DNA from: Bacteroidota bacterium
GTDB taxonomy: Bacteria > Bacteroidota > Bacteroidia > M30B66
Assembly: GCA_027490225.1 (NCBI GenBank)
Contig: JAIXYK010000017.1
Location: 103,816 to 167,815, forward strand
Reading direction: 5' to 3'
Length of the DNA: 64,000 nt
In this document: one piece after another, positions 32,733-41,019 of the stretch
Layout: every line of letters starts with the position of its first letter
How positions within the stretch are numbered: the stretch's first letter is position 1
The notes under the pieces: generated by a model
The model's input: only the letters and a program-made list of their open reading frames with translations
Databases searched by the model: none
What the model was told of the DNA's origin: nothing
Made by a program: the position numbers and the translations under genes

Positions 32733-34796
32733 TCAAGAATGTTTTTTTTCTTTTTCTTTTAAGTAAGAATAAGCATCAATTTGAGCACGAGACCGCGCTT
32801 TGGCAATCGACTTTCTGTAAGTATTATTTTGTATTTTATTTATTATCCTAGCTTTCGTATTATCCTTCCACTGGATTTTCATTAAATCAATTATTTCTTC
32901 CTTTAAATTAGGGTCATTGATTGGAAATCCAACTTCAAATCTTCTACTTAAATTTCTTTCCATCCAATCTGCTGAAGATAGATAAACCTTAGGATCGCCA
33001 TCGTTTCCGAAAATATAAACACGTGTATGTTCTAAAAAACGGTCCACAATAGAAATAACTTTAATATTTTCACTCAATCCTTCAATGCCAGGTATTAAGC
33101 AACAAATTCCCCTAATAATTAACTTTATCTCAACTCCTTCTTGAGAAGCCTCGTATAACTTATCAATCATTAAACTATCTTGGAGACTGTTTAATTTTAA
33201 AGTAATAAAAGCAGGTTTTCCTTTCAATGAATTTTTTATTTCTTGATCAATCATGGTATATAAATCATGACGCATGTGATCAGGAGCAACCAATAAATGC
33301 TTAAATTCCCTTTTAATACGTGTGTCTGCTAAAATATCAAACACAGCCGATACTTCTCTTCCAAGGTATTTATCTTTAGTTAAAAGCGAAGAATCAACAT
33401 ATAGTTTCGAAGTGTTTTCATTAAAGTTACCAGTGCTTAAATAGCAATATCTGCGTAGTTTTTCTCCTTCTTTCCTTTCTACACAAATCATTTTTGAATG
33501 CACTTTTAAAATCGGAAAGCTGTACAATACCTTAGCTCCAGCTTCTTCTAATTCTTTTGCGTAATAAATATTTGATTCTTCATCAAATCTTGCCTTTAAT
33601 TCCATAAAAGCAATTACAGTTTTACCATTTTCCAAAGCTTTTAAAATAGCTTGAATTACTTTCGAATTTGTGGCAACTCGATATAAAGTAATTTTTATAG
33701 TTGTTACAAATGGGTCTTCTGCAGCTTCATTTAAAAAACGAATTACATAATCATAACAATGATAAGGGAAATGTAATAAATAATCTTTTTTGCTAATAGC
33801 GTCCAACATTGACGGGTTTGCATCTAATTCTTTTATTTTTAAAAAAGGGAGATTATCATAAGTGTTACCTTTTGTTTCGAATTTTGGAAAATTCATCAAA
33901 TCAGAGAAGTTATGATAACGTCCACCGGGCATTAAATCCAGTCTTCCTACACCAAATATTTTCTTCAAATGGTTCAAGAAATCATCAGGCATTGATCTGT
34001 CATAAAGCATTCTTGTTGGTGTACCTTTGGCTCTCTCGCTAATGCCTTTTTTTATTTTCTTTAAAAGACTTCCAGAAAATTCATCTTCTAGCACCAATTC
34101 AGCATCTCTTGTTAATTTAATACTATACGCTTCAATTGATTCGTATTCTGGAAACAAATCATTTAAGCATAAACGCAAAACATCTCCAAGTATCATAACG
34201 AAATGCTGCCCGTTCACTTCTGGCAAAGTAAGGAATCGACTTATTTTTCTTGAAGGAATTTCTGCAATTGCATATTCAAAAACCCTTGGTCCTGGCCTGT
34301 CATAATCGCAAATTTTTACTGCAAGATAGATTGATTTTTCATCTAATTGTGGTGGATTTTTGCGTGTATTAATCATGATTGGTTTGATTAATGGCAAAAC
34401 TTTTTCTTTGAAATATTCCCTAACAAATGCAGCCTGGTCTTTGGTAAGCATTTTTTCATTTACGATGAAAATATTTTTCGATTCTAATTCTTTAGCTATT
34501 TGATTCCAAAAAATATCATTGAATTCAACTTGATGTTTTAATACAGTTTTATTGATATTTTTTAAAACCAATTGAGGATTTACCTTAAGCTCTTTTTTAG
34601 TTTTTTTTGTTAGTAAAACCAGTCGTTTCCATTCAGCAACTCTTATTCGGTAAAACTCTTCTAAATTAGTAGAAAAGATGGCAAGAAATTTCATCCTTTC
34701 ATACAATGGCACTCGTAAATCTTTGGCTTCTTGAAGCACACGGTGATTAAAACTTAACCAACTTAAATCTCTGTTAAAATACTTTTTTGATTCCAT
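32733..34796 (-). CDS. ppk1: Polyphosphate kinase 1
   Basis: 687 aa, usual size. Makes polyphosphate from ATP. N-terminal FNRDLSWLSFNHRVLQEA (7-24); catalytic domains follow. The phosphorylated histidine is H433 (LKVHSKMI), and a second helper histidine H590 (FLEHTRVYIFG) is present. The position of the E. coli H454 in the RYAHIGTGNFNE motif is a tyrosine here (RYCYLSTGNFNE, residue 452). It follows the sixA gene with no gap: the sixA stop codon is directly before this ATG. Confidence 0.97.
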   Translation of the reverse strand: MESKKYFNRDLSWLSFNHRVLQEAKDLRVPLYERMKFLAIFSTNLEEFYRIRVAEWKRLVLLTKKTKKELKVNPQLVLKNINKTVLKHQVEFNDIFWNQIAKELESKNIFIVNEKMLTKDQAAFVREYFKEKVLPLIKPIMINTRKNPPQLDEKSIYLAVKICDYDRPGPRVFEYAIAEIPSRKISRFLTLPEVNGQHFVMILGDVLRLCLNDLFPEYESIEAYSIKLTRDAELVLEDEFSGSLLKKIKKGISERAKGTPTRMLYDRSMPDDFLNHLKKIFGVGRLDLMPGGRYHNFSDLMNFPKFETKGNTYDNLPFLKIKELDANPSMLDAISKKDYLLHFPYHCYDYVIRFLNEAAEDPFVTTIKITLYRVATNSKVIQAILKALENGKTVIAFMELKARFDEESNIYYAKELEEAGAKVLYSFPILKVHSKMICVERKEGEKLRRYCYLSTGNFNENTSKLYVDSSLLTKDKYLGREVSAVFDILADTRIKREFKHLLVAPDHMRHDLYTMIDQEIKNSLKGKPAFITLKLNSLQDSLMIDKLYEASQEGVEIKLIIRGICCLIPGIEGLSENIKVISIVDRFLEHTRVYIFGNDGDPKVYLSSADWMERNLSRRFEVGFPINDPNLKEEIIDLMKIQWKDNTKARIINKIQNNTYRKSIAKARSRAQIDAYSYLKEKEKKHS

Positions 34797-35291
34797 TTAA
34801 TTCACATTTTTCGGATAATCGAACCATACTAATTCCCCACAATTTTCATCAATTTCTTCCCATTTATCAATATTTAATTTTAAACAAGCAATTCCACATG
34901 TTGGAAATTCTTCATTAAATGTTTCACATAAAAAAGCAGTAGCTTGACTCACACCAGGATTGTGTGCTATGAGCATCAAGCTATTAAACGAGTTTGAAAC
35001 TTCGCTTAATTCTGAAATAATTACATTAACAGAGGCTGCATAAAGTCCAAATTTTAATTGAATATTTTTTAGGTTGTATCCAATTTCTCTCGCAATTAAT
35101 TTAGATGTGCTAATTGTTCTAAATGCTGCACTGGATAAAATTAAATCGGGATTTATTTTTTTTTTAAAAAGTTTATAACCCATTGCTGGAGCATCAATTT
35201 TTCCTCTTTCGTTCAGCGGCCTTTCGAAGTCTTCAAGTCCTTCTGTTGCCCAACTAGATTTTGCATGACGAACGATATATATTGTTTTCAT
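34797..35291 (-). CDS. sixA: SixA-type phosphohistidine phosphatase (histidine phosphatase superfamily)
   Basis: 164 aa. RHAKSSW at residues 8-14 holds the catalytic RHG-type histidine; PLNERGKIDAPAMGYKL, then ADLILSS-like ...PDLILSSAAFRTISTSKLI, and MLIAHNPGVSQATAFL with the second histidine. SixA removes phosphate from phosphohistidine on proteins. It is directly followed by ppk1, whose enzyme works through a phosphohistidine, so PPK1 is a candidate substrate; that is inference from context. Confidence 0.92.
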   Translation of the reverse strand: MKTIYIVRHAKSSWATEGLEDFERPLNERGKIDAPAMGYKLFKKKINPDLILSSAAFRTISTSKLIAREIGYNLKNIQLKFGLYAASVNVIISELSEVSNSFNSLMLIAHNPGVSQATAFLCETFNEEFPTCGIACLKLNIDKWEEIDENCGELVWFDYPKNVN

Positions 35292-35361
35292 AAATTATTT
35301 TGCAATGTTAAGCATAAATGAACTACATGTTAATTGCAAGTGAAAATTTAACATTGGAAAT

Positions 35362-37158
35362 CTATCGTTTATAGAAGACATCGCCCCAACATATCATTTC
35401 CCATTCGTTTTTTACAGTATTCCATCTTTCTGCAAACCTAGTTTCTGCATGTATCCTGTATTTTAATTTAATTTGATATAATTCACCTCCCGCTTCTGCA
35501 GTAACTGTAAAATAGGGTGTTTCAACATCTGGCTCTCCTCGAAATATATATTCAAATTTTTCAGAAATTCGTTTCGTTTCTATTTCTTCTTTTGAAAAGT
35601 ACAATTCGGGATGTTTCTTTATTTCTTCTTTTGCAGCAATAATTTCCGGGAATTTCTCTAATGTGTCTCTGTATAAGTATGTTCCAAAAGCTTTGAGCGG
35701 TAGTTCAAAATTGTTACTTCCTGCTGCACTTAATAAATTAGCTGATATTTTATTTAATTCTGCATTCTTTAATGGAATATGATTAAATATAAGTGAAAAA
35801 GACATTTGTTTACCGCTGCTATCCAGCATATAACCGGCAAATGCTTTTACTTTATTTATGCTTCCAGATTTAACTCTAAAATCTCGCATTTTTGGAAGGT
35901 ATTTTACAGTACCTTCTTCGCCTCCTTTAGGAATAGAGCCTAAGTAATATCCAAACCAGGTACCTTGGCTTTGCGTCCTCAGAAAGTCAGTTTGCATGCG
36001 TGTCGTTACAAGGTTGGTCCTAGAAAGTCCGCTTCCATCAGTTATTTGGAAAGAGCTGTCTTTTTTAGAAAGCGAATTGAACACGAATGCAGAAAGGTTT
36101 TTTGAGTAATTTTCAGAAGCACTTCCCGAAATATATCCTAGGCGTAGATTTTTCGCCACGCATTCTGCAAATAAATTATTGCTATTGAAATTAATTTCTT
36201 TGATAATTTCCCTCATTGGAGGAGAATTAAATGTAATTAAAGAATAGCCGGAATTTGTCTTTTCCACAAGGATTTCTCCATCTATTTCAATTCCTTTTTC
36301 CTTTAAATAATTAAATAACTCCTGTCCGAAATTCAAAGGCGGATTAGGCAAAGCTGCACTCACGGTAAACTTTTCAGAACTGCCATCCACTTCACCTTGA
36401 GCAGTTAAGTTATTATTGAACGGAGCTCCAAAAATAGTGACACTTGACTTATCAGAATTTAAAGTAGTTTTTAAATTATTTTCTATCGTAATAAATTTAT
36501 CAAAGGGTTTTTGAATCGTATAACTTACCGAATCGTATGATTGAACGCCGCCTTTTATATTTATTTCAAATTGATTTCCTCTCCAATTTAATCCATAAGC
36601 TCCAGCACCATAATAATTTCCAATATCTTCCCATTGCCACGCGTTCGGAATTACTGTTGAATTGTATTCAAAATAAAAAGGGTCAATCACAATGTTTCCT
36701 TTTATTTTCTTTATATTACTGTCTGTTAATGTTTTATAAATATAAAATAAAACACTATCTCCACTGAGGGCTCCAGCTTTGCCGCTTCCGAATGAAGGAT
36801 CTCCATTTCCTTTTACAATAAGATTTCCGTTTAACTTACCTTTTTTAATTTCACCTAGATATAAAACCTTATTTTCAAATTTAAATTCTGTTCCCAATTG
36901 CAAAGCGGCAGCAGTTGTGAAAAGTTTTAATGTAGAAGCAGGAATCATGTATTTCTTTGAATCATGTTCTTCCACAATTTGCCCGCTTTTGATATCTCTG
37001 AAGCACCAGCTTACGTTGCCTTTCTGAATGTTTGGGTTATCTAAAATCTCCTTTTTAACTTTCTCAAAATTGTTTGAAGAAACTGATTGTTGCGATTTTA
37101 ATATTCCAATTGAAAAAATGGTAACAATAAATGAAAAAACAAGGGTAATCTGCTTCAT
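35362..37158 (-). CDS. dacB: D-alanyl-D-alanine carboxypeptidase/endopeptidase (PBP4-type, S13)
   Basis: 598 aa with a signal peptide (SFIVTIFSIGILKS). Penicillin-binding-protein 4 class enzyme that trims peptidoglycan cross-links in the periplasm. Motifs: SxxK in PASTLKLF (S75, K78), SxN in NFNSNNLF (about 326), and KSG in RVKSGSIN (about 429). About 100 extra residues (EKFPEIIAAKEEIKKH ... WGDVFYKR) follow the family core, a domain I do not recognise. A TACATTTG box lies 14 bases upstream of the ATG, divergent from aroC. Confidence 0.93.
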   Translation of the reverse strand: MKQITLVFSFIVTIFSIGILKSQQSVSSNNFEKVKKEILDNPNIQKGNVSWCFRDIKSGQIVEEHDSKKYMIPASTLKLFTTAAALQLGTEFKFENKVLYLGEIKKGKLNGNLIVKGNGDPSFGSGKAGALSGDSVLFYIYKTLTDSNIKKIKGNIVIDPFYFEYNSTVIPNAWQWEDIGNYYGAGAYGLNWRGNQFEINIKGGVQSYDSVSYTIQKPFDKFITIENNLKTTLNSDKSSVTIFGAPFNNNLTAQGEVDGSSEKFTVSAALPNPPLNFGQELFNYLKEKGIEIDGEILVEKTNSGYSLITFNSPPMREIIKEINFNSNNLFAECVAKNLRLGYISGSASENYSKNLSAFVFNSLSKKDSSFQITDGSGLSRTNLVTTRMQTDFLRTQSQGTWFGYYLGSIPKGGEEGTVKYLPKMRDFRVKSGSINKVKAFAGYMLDSSGKQMSFSLIFNHIPLKNAELNKISANLLSAAGSNNFELPLKAFGTYLYRDTLEKFPEIIAAKEEIKKHPELYFSKEEIETKRISEKFEYIFRGEPDVETPYFTVTAEAGGELYQIKLKYRIHAETRFAERWNTVKNEWEMICWGDVFYKR

Positions 37159-37172
37159 ATTTTAATAGTTTT

Positions 37173-37180
37173 CAAATGTA
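37173..37180 (-). promoter_or_regulatory. -7 box (TACATTTG) of dacB
   Basis: Exact TAnnTTTG match on the minus strand, 14 bases before the ATG at 37158; a TTG lies about 21 bases further upstream. Confidence 0.6.
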
Positions 37181-37204
37181 TGTTTTTTTTGTATTTTTAT
37201 TCAA

Positions 37205-37230
37205 TTGCTAGTTGGGAACAATTAATTTTG
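37205..37230 (+). promoter_or_regulatory. Promoter of aroC
   Basis: TTG at 37205-37207, 15-base spacer, TAATTTTG at 37223-37230 (exact match). The ATG at 37235 is only 4 bases after the box, so the mRNA may be leaderless. Confidence 0.55.
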
Positions 37231-37234
37231 CAGC

Positions 37235-38314
37235 ATGGCAGGAAGCACATTTGGAAAAATATTTCGATTGCATTCATTCGGTGAATCACACGGTAAAGCA
37301 ATTGGAGGAATCATTGATGGCTGTCCAGCGAATGTAAAAATTGATTTTGAAAAAGTCCAGCATCAGCTTAATCGCAGAAAACCCGGGCAAAATAATATTT
37401 CGTCACCCAGAAAAGAATCAGATAAAGTGGTTTTTAATTCGGGATTTATTAACAATGTTAGCCTTGGAACTCCAATTGGACTTGAGTTTATAAATGAAGA
37501 TTCAAGAAGTCAAGACTATTCCAACCTTGAAAATGTATACAGGCCATCTCATGCAGATTATGTGTATGATGCGAAATACGGAATTCGGGAACACAAGGGC
37601 GGAGGAAGGGCTTCAGCGCGTGAAACAGCTGTAAGAGTTGCAGCAGGCGCAATTGCGCAACAAATTCTTGAATCGCAAAATGTTTCAATTGTGGCGTATG
37701 TTTCAAGTATTGGTGGGGTAGGGATGAAGGCCATCGATTTTGAAGCTACAACCGATAAAGTTGATTTGAATTTGGTTCGGTGCCCCAATGCGGAAATTGC
37801 TGGAAATATGCAATCTCTTATTGAAGAAGTTCAGAAAGAAGGAGATACTTTGGGCGGAATTATAACTTGTATCATTAAAGGATGCCCTGCAGGTTGGGGA
37901 GAACCAGTTTTTGACAAGTTGCACGCAGATCTCGCAAAAGCAATGTTGAGCATCAATGCAGTGAAAGGGTTTGAATTCGGTAGTGGTTTTGAAGCTGCAA
38001 AAATGAAGGGTTCTGCGCACAATGATGAGTTTGTGGAAGAAAATGGAAAAGTGAGCACCAAAACAAACTTTTCTGGTGGTATACAAGGTGGGATTTCAAA
38101 TGGTGAAATAATTTACTTTAATGTTGCGTTTAAACCCGTCGCAAGTATTAAAATGGAACAACACACGATTGATAAAGAAGGAAATAATGTTTCAATTAAT
38201 ATTCAAGGACGTCATGATCCTTGTGTTGTTCCAAGAGCAGTGCCTATTGTTGAAGCAATGGCTGCGCTCGTTTTAGTTGACCATTTTTTAAGAAATAAAT
38301 CAGTTAAATTTTAA
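37235..38314 (+). CDS. aroC: Chorismate synthase
   Basis: 359 aa, normal length. Last shared step of aromatic amino acid synthesis: 5-enolpyruvylshikimate-3-phosphate to chorismate, needing reduced FMN. Seen: FGESHGKAIGGIIDGCPA (residues 11-30 area), RRKPGQNNISSPRKESD, RPSHADYVYDAKYGIREHKGGGRASARET and the C-terminal GRHDPCVVPRAVPIVEAMAALVL. Flanking genes are unrelated. Start ATG 4 bases after a -7 box. Confidence 0.98.
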   Translation: MAGSTFGKIFRLHSFGESHGKAIGGIIDGCPANVKIDFEKVQHQLNRRKPGQNNISSPRKESDKVVFNSGFINNVSLGTPIGLEFINEDSRSQDYSNLENVYRPSHADYVYDAKYGIREHKGGGRASARETAVRVAAGAIAQQILESQNVSIVAYVSSIGGVGMKAIDFEATTDKVDLNLVRCPNAEIAGNMQSLIEEVQKEGDTLGGIITCIIKGCPAGWGEPVFDKLHADLAKAMLSINAVKGFEFGSGFEAAKMKGSAHNDEFVEENGKVSTKTNFSGGIQGGISNGEIIYFNVAFKPVASIKMEQHTIDKEGNNVSINIQGRHDPCVVPRAVPIVEAMAALVLVDHFLRNKSVKF

Positions 38315-38332
38315 GTTTAAATAAATTATCCA

Positions 38333-41014
38333 ATGAAAAAAATATTAAAAATATCAGGAATTGTATTGTTATTTATTATTCTATTAATGGTTGCGCTTCC
38401 ATTTATATTTAAAGATAAAATTATTGCAAAGGTTAAAACGGAGGCCAATAAAAACCTAAATGCAACGCTTAATTTTAGCGATTTAGATTTAAGTTTATTT
38501 ACCAATTTTCCGCAGTTCAGTATTACTTTAAGTGATTTATCGCTTGCAAATGCAGCACCTTTTAAAGGTGATACTTTAATTTCTGCAAAATCATTTCGCG
38601 TTACGACAGATATTATGAGTGTAATAAGTGGTGATGAAATAAAAATAAACTCAATATTTATTGATAAAGCAAGAATCAACGCAAAAGTTTTGAAAGATGG
38701 TAAAGCTAATTGGGATATCACCAAGCCGAGTCCTTCAACAACAGCTTCTGCAGAAGAACCTTCAGCATTTAAAGCTACCTTACAGAAATATTCAATTACA
38801 AATAGTTATATTAAATATGACGATAAATCGATGGATTTTTCAACTGTTATTAATGGCTTTAATCATTCAGGAAAAGGAGATTTTACTGCCGATGTAACCA
38901 ATTTAGATACAGAAACTTCTATTGATAGTATGGATCTGACTTACGGTGCAGTTAAATATTTTAATAAAGTAAAATTGAATTATAAAGCAGCATTTAATTT
39001 AGATATTAAAAATTCCAAATACACTTTTAAAGAGAATGAATTACAATTAAATCAGCTGTTTTTAAAATTCGCAGGTTTTGTTTCAATGCCAAAAGAAGAC
39101 ATTGAAATGGACATTACTTTTTCAGCATTAAAAAATGATGTAAAGAATTTTATATCAATTGTTCCAGGAACATATTCCAAAGATTTTGAACAGGTAAAAT
39201 CATCAGGTAAAATGGCATTCGATGGATTTGTAAAAGGAATTTATAATGAGAAATCAATTCCAGGTTTTGCACTTAATTTATTAATTGAAAATGGAATGAT
39301 TCAATATCCTGGTTTGCCAAGAGCAATTAATAATATGCAAGTAAATACCAAAATTACATGTCCTGGTATTGATGCGAATAAAACTGTAATTGATGTATCC
39401 AAACTCCATGTTGACCTTGGCCAATTTCCAATAGATGCACACATGGTTGTAAAAACGCCAATTACTGACCCCGACATTGATGGACACGTAAAAGGAAATG
39501 TCGATTTAGCTACAATGAAAGACTTATTGCCTTTGGAAAAAGGTACAAGCTTGGCTGGTAAAATTGCAGCCGACATCACTTTTAAAGGTAAAATGTCTGC
39601 AATTGAAAAAGAAAAATATGAAGAATTCTATGCAGCTGGAATGGTGAGTGTAAGTTCATTGATTTACATTTCAAAAGATTTACCCCAGAACGTAAATATA
39701 AGCGCAGCCGAAATGAAGTTTTCTCCGAAATCGCTCGATTTGACCAAGTTTGCAATGACACTTGGCAAAAGCGATATCAATGCAACAGGCTCATTAACGA
39801 ATTATTTAGCATATGCGCTTAAAAACGAGAAAATTGGTGGCGTTTTAAATATGAATTCTCGGAACTTAGATTTAAATCCATTTATGACCGAAGCACCTGC
39901 ATCAACCGCTGCTTCCAATCCTGAACCTGCAACAGCCCAAGGAGATGTGAGCGGGTACATTAGAATTCCCTCAAACATCGATTTTACTTTAAACAGCAAT
40001 ATTGATAAATTGATTTATGATAATATGACCATGACTGCCGTGAATGGTCAGTTAAAAGTGCAGGACCAGACAGTAAAATTGAATAATTTATCGATGAATA
40101 CTTTGGGTGGAAATATGTTGTTAAATGGAACGTACAACACAAGTTCTGATGCTGGTCCGTATGTAACCATGGGCATGAATGTGAAAGATTTAAATATTAA
40201 ACAAACTGCTAAAACATTTAATACCGTTAAAAAATTGGCACCAATTGCTGAGAATACTACAGGTAATATTTCTTCTGTTTTAAACTTTTCTGGGCAGGCC
40301 GATAAAGCATTCAATTTTATTTATCCAACATTAAATGGAGAAGGGAAATTTAATTCTTCTGTAATTGAAATTGAAGGATTCGAAATGGTGAAGAAAATTG
40401 CCGAAACTTTAAAAATAGATAAATTAAAAAAATGGAAATTAGATAAGTTAGCAGGTAGTTTCGTAATTACAAAAGGACAGATAAGTATAGCGCCATTTGA
40501 AACTAAAATTGGAAATTATAAAGCTACAATTGCTGGAACGAATGGGCTTGACCAGAGTATAAACTATGCAATTAACATGGACGTGCCAAGGTCAGAATTT
40601 GGTGGCGCTGCAAATGGAGTTTTAAATGGATTGGTTTCACAAGCCAATAAAAATGGATTTAAAGGTGAATTAGGTGACAATATTCCGGTGGCAATAAATG
40701 TTACAGGAACTTTTACAAATCCTAAAATAAAAACCGATTTAAAACAACAGGCAAATAATGCCATGGATGATTTAAAGAAACAAGCAGAACAAAAAGCGAG
40801 AGAAGAACTTGAGAGAAAGAAAAAGGAATTAATGGACCAGGCCAATGCTGAAAAAGATAAGTTAAAGAAAGAGGCAGAAGCAAAATTAAAAGCAGAACAG
40901 GAACGTTTAAAAGCTGAAGCAGAGAAAAAGGCAAAAGAAGAAGCAGATAAGCTTAAGAATAAGGCCAAGGATGAAATTGGAAAAGGAGTGAAAGATTTGT
41001 TTAAGAAAAAATAA
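38333..41014 (+). CDS. AsmA-family inner-membrane protein
   Basis: 893 aa. N-terminal transmembrane helix (VLLFIILLMVALPFIF, residues 11-26), then a large AsmA-type periplasmic domain with repeated beta strands (LNATLNFSDLDLSLFTNFPQFSITLSDLSL near 43-72, and AGKIAADITFKG). AsmA/YhdP-type proteins are thought to move phospholipids to the outer membrane. The final ~90 residues are a charged Lys/Glu/Ala-rich coiled coil (AEKDKLKKEAEAKLKAEQER ...). The OmpA-like gene starts 5 bases after its stop, so the two form an operon. Confidence 0.9.
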   Translation: MKKILKISGIVLLFIILLMVALPFIFKDKIIAKVKTEANKNLNATLNFSDLDLSLFTNFPQFSITLSDLSLANAAPFKGDTLISAKSFRVTTDIMSVISGDEIKINSIFIDKARINAKVLKDGKANWDITKPSPSTTASAEEPSAFKATLQKYSITNSYIKYDDKSMDFSTVINGFNHSGKGDFTADVTNLDTETSIDSMDLTYGAVKYFNKVKLNYKAAFNLDIKNSKYTFKENELQLNQLFLKFAGFVSMPKEDIEMDITFSALKNDVKNFISIVPGTYSKDFEQVKSSGKMAFDGFVKGIYNEKSIPGFALNLLIENGMIQYPGLPRAINNMQVNTKITCPGIDANKTVIDVSKLHVDLGQFPIDAHMVVKTPITDPDIDGHVKGNVDLATMKDLLPLEKGTSLAGKIAADITFKGKMSAIEKEKYEEFYAAGMVSVSSLIYISKDLPQNVNISAAEMKFSPKSLDLTKFAMTLGKSDINATGSLTNYLAYALKNEKIGGVLNMNSRNLDLNPFMTEAPASTAASNPEPATAQGDVSGYIRIPSNIDFTLNSNIDKLIYDNMTMTAVNGQLKVQDQTVKLNNLSMNTLGGNMLLNGTYNTSSDAGPYVTMGMNVKDLNIKQTAKTFNTVKKLAPIAENTTGNISSVLNFSGQADKAFNFIYPTLNGEGKFNSSVIEIEGFEMVKKIAETLKIDKLKKWKLDKLAGSFVITKGQISIAPFETKIGNYKATIAGTNGLDQSINYAINMDVPRSEFGGAANGVLNGLVSQANKNGFKGELGDNIPVAINVTGTFTNPKIKTDLKQQANNAMDDLKKQAEQKAREELERKKKELMDQANAEKDKLKKEAEAKLKAEQERLKAEAEKKAKEEADKLKNKAKDEIGKGVKDLFKKK

Positions 41015-41019
41015 AACAA

